The translations under genes and the position numbers were made by a program. The notes under the pieces are model-generated. The model was not told the DNA's origin and ran no database searches. It saw nothing but the letters and a program-made list of their open reading frames with translations. From the IMG/VR virus record IMGVR_UViG_3300015091_000029, positions 1 through 32,754 of that record: DNA of 32,754 nucleotides; one strand, 5' to 3'. This DNA comes from a virus. Positions 30,458 to 32,754 of this stretch are shown here, in pieces; position 1 is the stretch's first letter; each line of letters starts with the position of its first letter.

Positions 30458-31075
30458 CTAATCTGTAACTTTGCCGCCATTCTTTGCAAAACTAGCGCGC
30501 TCTGGGTGTGACATTGCGTCAAACGTTGAACGGTTTACAACTTGTTGTCCAGTGCTACCACTTCCACCACTTGCGCCACCACCATTATTCTGTGGTGCTG
30601 CAATATAATGTTTACCATCATCACTGGTTGCCCATTCTGTTACAAATGCGCTTAAATCTTTATCACCGATTACTGCTTTGCGTGTGTCGCCTTCAATTGC
30701 GATTTTCGCCTGTGATGATAACATAGCTTTCACCGCAGGTAAAAAGGGAGCGGCTACACCAGCTTTTACAAGTGCATCGGTTAAGCCATTGTCTAAAAGT
30801 AATTTAGACGTAAAACCACTTTCTGAATCTAGCGCGGCTTTAGTTTGCTCAAACGCTTTTTGTTGTTCTTTAATTGTTTTCTGTGACACAGTTAGCTGAT
30901 TTTCTAACCCGTCAATTTTCTCTTGTAGTTTATCCAATTCCGCTGGATCTATTTGTTTTCCTTTTCGTGCCTCTTTCAGCTCTGCTAAAAGTTCGCTATT
31001 TTTCTTTGCAAGTCCGATTGTTGCTTCTTCTACTGCGGCTTTGATTTGCTCTGCAATGTTTTGTTCTTCTGACAT
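30458..31075 (-). CDS. Capsid scaffolding protein
   Basis: 205 residues, highly charged, with a long coiled coil (about 25-90: LLAELKEARKGKQIDPAELD, KLQEKIDGLENQLTVSQKTI). A glycine-rich hinge (NNGGGASGGSGSTG) and a basic tail ending FAKNGGKVTD follow. It lies directly before the coat gene, the expected place for a scaffold. The start has GAGGG. No protease motif is seen. Confidence 0.82.
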   Translation of the reverse strand: MSEEQNIAEQIKAAVEEATIGLAKKNSELLAELKEARKGKQIDPAELDKLQEKIDGLENQLTVSQKTIKEQQKAFEQTKAALDSESGFTSKLLLDNGLTDALVKAGVAAPFLPAVKAMLSSQAKIAIEGDTRKAVIGDKDLSAFVTEWATSDDGKHYIAAPQNNGGGASGGSGSTGQQVVNRSTFDAMSHPERASFAKNGGKVTD

Positions 31076-31096
31076 ATAACCCTCTGGGTTGTTGTT

Positions 31097-31111
31097 GATG
31101 GCTCTGCCATC
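31097..31111 (-). repeat. Short perfect hairpin before the scaffold gene
   Basis: GATGGC (31097-31102) and GCCATC (31106-31111) with a three-base loop. It precedes the scaffold ribosome site by about ten bases and no T run follows. It may be an mRNA processing or stability element. Confidence 0.45.
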
Positions 31112-31123
31112 GGTTAATAAAAA

Positions 31124-31306
31124 TTAAATTACGTCTTTAATTACTTCAATTGCGGTATCTTGTGGAATCTCACGGATATTTTCAACGTGTTCTGCTGCGC
31201 CAATAATATCACCGTGTGAAATATCGTCAGCCGCTTGTGTTGCTTCATCAAGTGCTTTTTCTGTTGCGTGTTGAAGTGATTTTCCAATATTATCAAAAAC
31301 TGACAT
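31124..31306 (-). CDS. Small hypothetical protein (60 aa)
   Basis: MSVFDNIGKSLQHATEKALD, then a helical acidic sequence ending in DTAIEVIKDVI. It lies between the minor head protein and scaffold with spacers on both sides, each carrying a hairpin. Its ribosome site is AAGGAA. It may be a head-assembly accessory protein or decoration. Function unknown. Confidence 0.62.
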   Translation of the reverse strand: MSVFDNIGKSLQHATEKALDEATQAADDISHGDIIGAAEHVENIREIPQDTAIEVIKDVI

Positions 31307-31328
31307 GATATTTCCTTAAAGTTAGGGT

Positions 31329-31362
31329 GTGCCGTTGATGAAAGGTGTAACACCAACGACAC
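31329..31362 (-). repeat. Stem-loop between minor head and small protein genes
   Basis: GTGCCGTTG (31329-31337) and CAACGACAC (31354-31362) pair with one wobble, and a second inverted repeat GGTGT-A-ACACC (31344-31354) lies in its loop. There is no T run, so a classical terminator is unlikely. It is located in the 109-base spacer that holds no gene. Confidence 0.45.
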
Positions 31363-31415
31363 TAGAGTAAAACACACATGGCGAGGTGTTTGCCGCATTT
31401 ATACAGCATACTTAG

Positions 31416-32444
31416 TTACTTTTCAATTTTTTTTAATTGCTCAAGTGTTAGCTCTTTGCCATTTTCAACAAATCTATCGAGTTTAACGCCCGATCTAAAT
31501 ATTTCCGCTTTTCCTTTTCCTAGTGCTTCATCTTGTTTTACATGTGATTGCTTACGCAACCACTCGTCATAATTTATTGTTTCGCTAATTTGCCCATCAA
31601 GTGATGATCTCGTTCCTGGTGGTGGGTCTTTTAATCCCATTTCTTTCCATGATTTTAAAACAGGTACGGTTGATGATCTACATCTAACGTGTATAGGTGG
31701 GCGTGGACCTTCATTTAGTTTAAATTCTTTTCCGTCATACGATTTGCAAAGCGTTGTTGTTTTAAAATCCAACGTTGCTAAAAATTGCCAGCCTTTGATT
31801 AAATCGTCATTAGCATTGTAAAATTCGTCTGTTGCTGTGTTGGTAGCATGTGACATTGCAGTTGATACCAATGCCTGCGTTTGCCGTTTGTTTAATGCCA
31901 TCACGCCATCAGTATATTGCAGTGCCTTTGTGCCTGTTATGCGTTTAACCACGTCATTGTATGATTGTCCTTCAACTAATCCCATTCGCACTGCGTCTTG
32001 AATTCGCGTGTAACTGACCTGATCTAGTTTATCAATCCATTCTTTAATCAGTTTGCCTTGCAATGGTTTTGATTCTACCGCTGCAAATAATGTCACGGGC
32101 GCAACGGCTACCATATCCAGCACAATAGGTGTTGAGCTATCAATGGCTTTTATTTGCCATTCCTGCTCATACTCTGCCGCATCGTGCATATCACTAATTA
32201 ACTCTTTGCCGGCTAACGCATAACCCTCATTTAAAATTGCGCGTACTGATTCCAACCGCGCATCAATCTGTGGGATTGTCATTTGGTTATCAAGGTCGAG
32301 CGTTTTTAATTGATGCACTAAATCCTTTTCGGTTTCGCGCAATAAATCCATCACTTTTTTGCTTGTTGACGAGTAATACCGTTGCAAATAAATAATGTGT
32401 GAAATGGTTTTATCGCGCAATTGCGTGTTAGCCGATTCTTCCAT
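31416..32444 (-). CDS. Minor head protein, Mu gpF/SPP1 gp7-like
   Basis: 342 residues. The C-terminal half holds the family's signature: GWQFLATLDFKTTTLC (about 223-238), SYDGKEF, then RPPIHVRCRSSTVPVL with conserved C and H. The N-terminal half is helical (LRETEKDLVHQLKTLDLDNQ, TRIQDAVRMGLVEGQSYNDV). It is a few copies per head, near the portal, and may help DNA entry. It directly overlaps the portal gene's stop (one base). It is the normal partner of a portal upstream. Confidence 0.92.
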   Translation of the reverse strand: MEESANTQLRDKTISHIIYLQRYYSSTSKKVMDLLRETEKDLVHQLKTLDLDNQMTIPQIDARLESVRAILNEGYALAGKELISDMHDAAEYEQEWQIKAIDSSTPIVLDMVAVAPVTLFAAVESKPLQGKLIKEWIDKLDQVSYTRIQDAVRMGLVEGQSYNDVVKRITGTKALQYTDGVMALNKRQTQALVSTAMSHATNTATDEFYNANDDLIKGWQFLATLDFKTTTLCKSYDGKEFKLNEGPRPPIHVRCRSSTVPVLKSWKEMGLKDPPPGTRSSLDGQISETINYDEWLRKQSHVKQDEALGKGKAEIFRSGVKLDRFVENGKELTLEQLKKIEK

Positions 32445-32754
32445 TATAGAAGTCCACCAGTTGCGGGTCGTGTTGCAATGCGTTCCATCTCGTCATCAAA
32501 ACTAACTTCCTGCGCAATAATGTCGCCTGCGATAAGGTTTTCAAATAGGGTTTCATGTGAGATTGCACCACTTTGCCAAGACTTGACCAAGCTATCCACG
32601 TCCTGAGCTGTCATGCTATTTGGTATAAAATCACGGTTTAACTCAACCTTAACATCGCCCGTAATGTTTGACCAATCGCGCAGCCACTCCATAACGTGCG
32701 TTAATCCAACGCTAATAGATTGAGCAATTGACGCTAATACACTGTTTTCACTTG
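32444..32754 (-). CDS. Portal protein, C-terminal part (DUF4055-like); gene continues right
   Basis: The reading frame is open from the right edge (SENSVLASIAQSISVGLTHV) through MEWLRDWSNITGDVKVELNR to the end, so the ATG at 32692 is internal. The C-terminus DFIPNSMTAQDVDSLVKSWQ, SGAISHETLFENLIAGDII fits DUF4055-type portal proteins, whose end helps to attach head proteins. The N-terminal majority lies outside the window. The terminase gene is expected beyond it. Confidence 0.82.
   Translation of the reverse strand, partial: SENSVLASIAQSISVGLTHVMEWLRDWSNITGDVKVELNRDFIPNSMTAQDVDSLVKSWQSGAISHETLFENLIAGDIIAQEVSFDDEMERIATRPATGGLL

Noticed and set aside
32444-32692. A complete 82-residue gene
   Set aside because: The frame is open upstream to the window edge and reads like a portal C-terminus, so the ATG is internal.
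1-32754. tRNA genes, integrase or attachment site
   Set aside because: I saw no cloverleaf-type sequence, no integrase-like protein and no flanking direct repeats, so lysogeny cannot be supported from this window.

Overview
The window is a segment of an AT-rich, tailed, double-stranded DNA bacteriophage (or prophage) with a siphovirus-type tail. The evidence is a contiguous late cluster on the minus strand: portal C-terminus, Mu F-like minor head protein, scaffold, HK97-fold coat protein, head-tail connectors, tail terminator, tail tube, frameshifted tail chaperones, a 1780-residue tape measure and tail-tip proteins. Shine-Dalgarno sites, sigma70-like promoters, ATGA stop/start overlaps and Rho-independent terminators point to a bacterial host, probably a proteobacterium. 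The host cannot be named from this sequence. No integrase, terminase or DNA polymerase is visible; the terminase should lie just beyond the right edge, upstream of the portal gene.

Layout. (1) 1-2453, minus strand: a YdaS/Cro-type repressor, an SF2 helicase and two tandem paralogous unknown proteins, the last cut by the window edge. (2) 2454-2566: a compact divergent promoter/operator region. (3) 2567-9166, plus strand: the early operon. It starts with a recombination set (Rad52-like annealing protein, YqaJ-like exonuclease, SSB), passes a palindromic promoter at about 4.38-4.41 kb and a terminator at 4.94-4.97 kb, and continues as tightly overlapping small genes. Many of these are tiny one-helix membrane proteins; others are dUTPase, an HNH-AP2 endonuclease, a degenerate HNH-like protein, a zinc-ribbon protein and a DUF3310 protein. 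It ends at a terminator shared with the opposing late operon (9155-9177). (4) 32754-9179, minus strand: the late operon, running from portal to lysis genes.

Three parts of the late region stand out. Between the coat protein and the head-tail connectors lies a cassette of eight appendage-type genes (24995-29178) that includes a collagen-like fibre and a protein that reads as a seven-bladed beta-propeller with N/C 'Velcro' closure. Near the tail-tip and lysis genes, an APS-kinase-like gene directly overlaps a PAPS-type sulfotransferase gene (10369-11687), which together suggest a phage-encoded sulfation module. Its sulfotransferase part is GC-richer than its surroundings. The tail chaperone pair carries a lambda-like -1 slippery heptamer, GGGAAAC.

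How the genes fit together: the repressor probably controls the two divergent early promoters. The leftward and rightward early operons supply helicase, recombination and nucleotide-pool functions. The late operon builds the head, long tail and receptor-binding parts, and ends with two paralogous holin-like proteins, a coiled-coil membrane protein and a GH24 lysozyme. No tRNA, rRNA, CRISPR array or insertion sequence was seen, and no gene-free stretch exceeds 300 bases.
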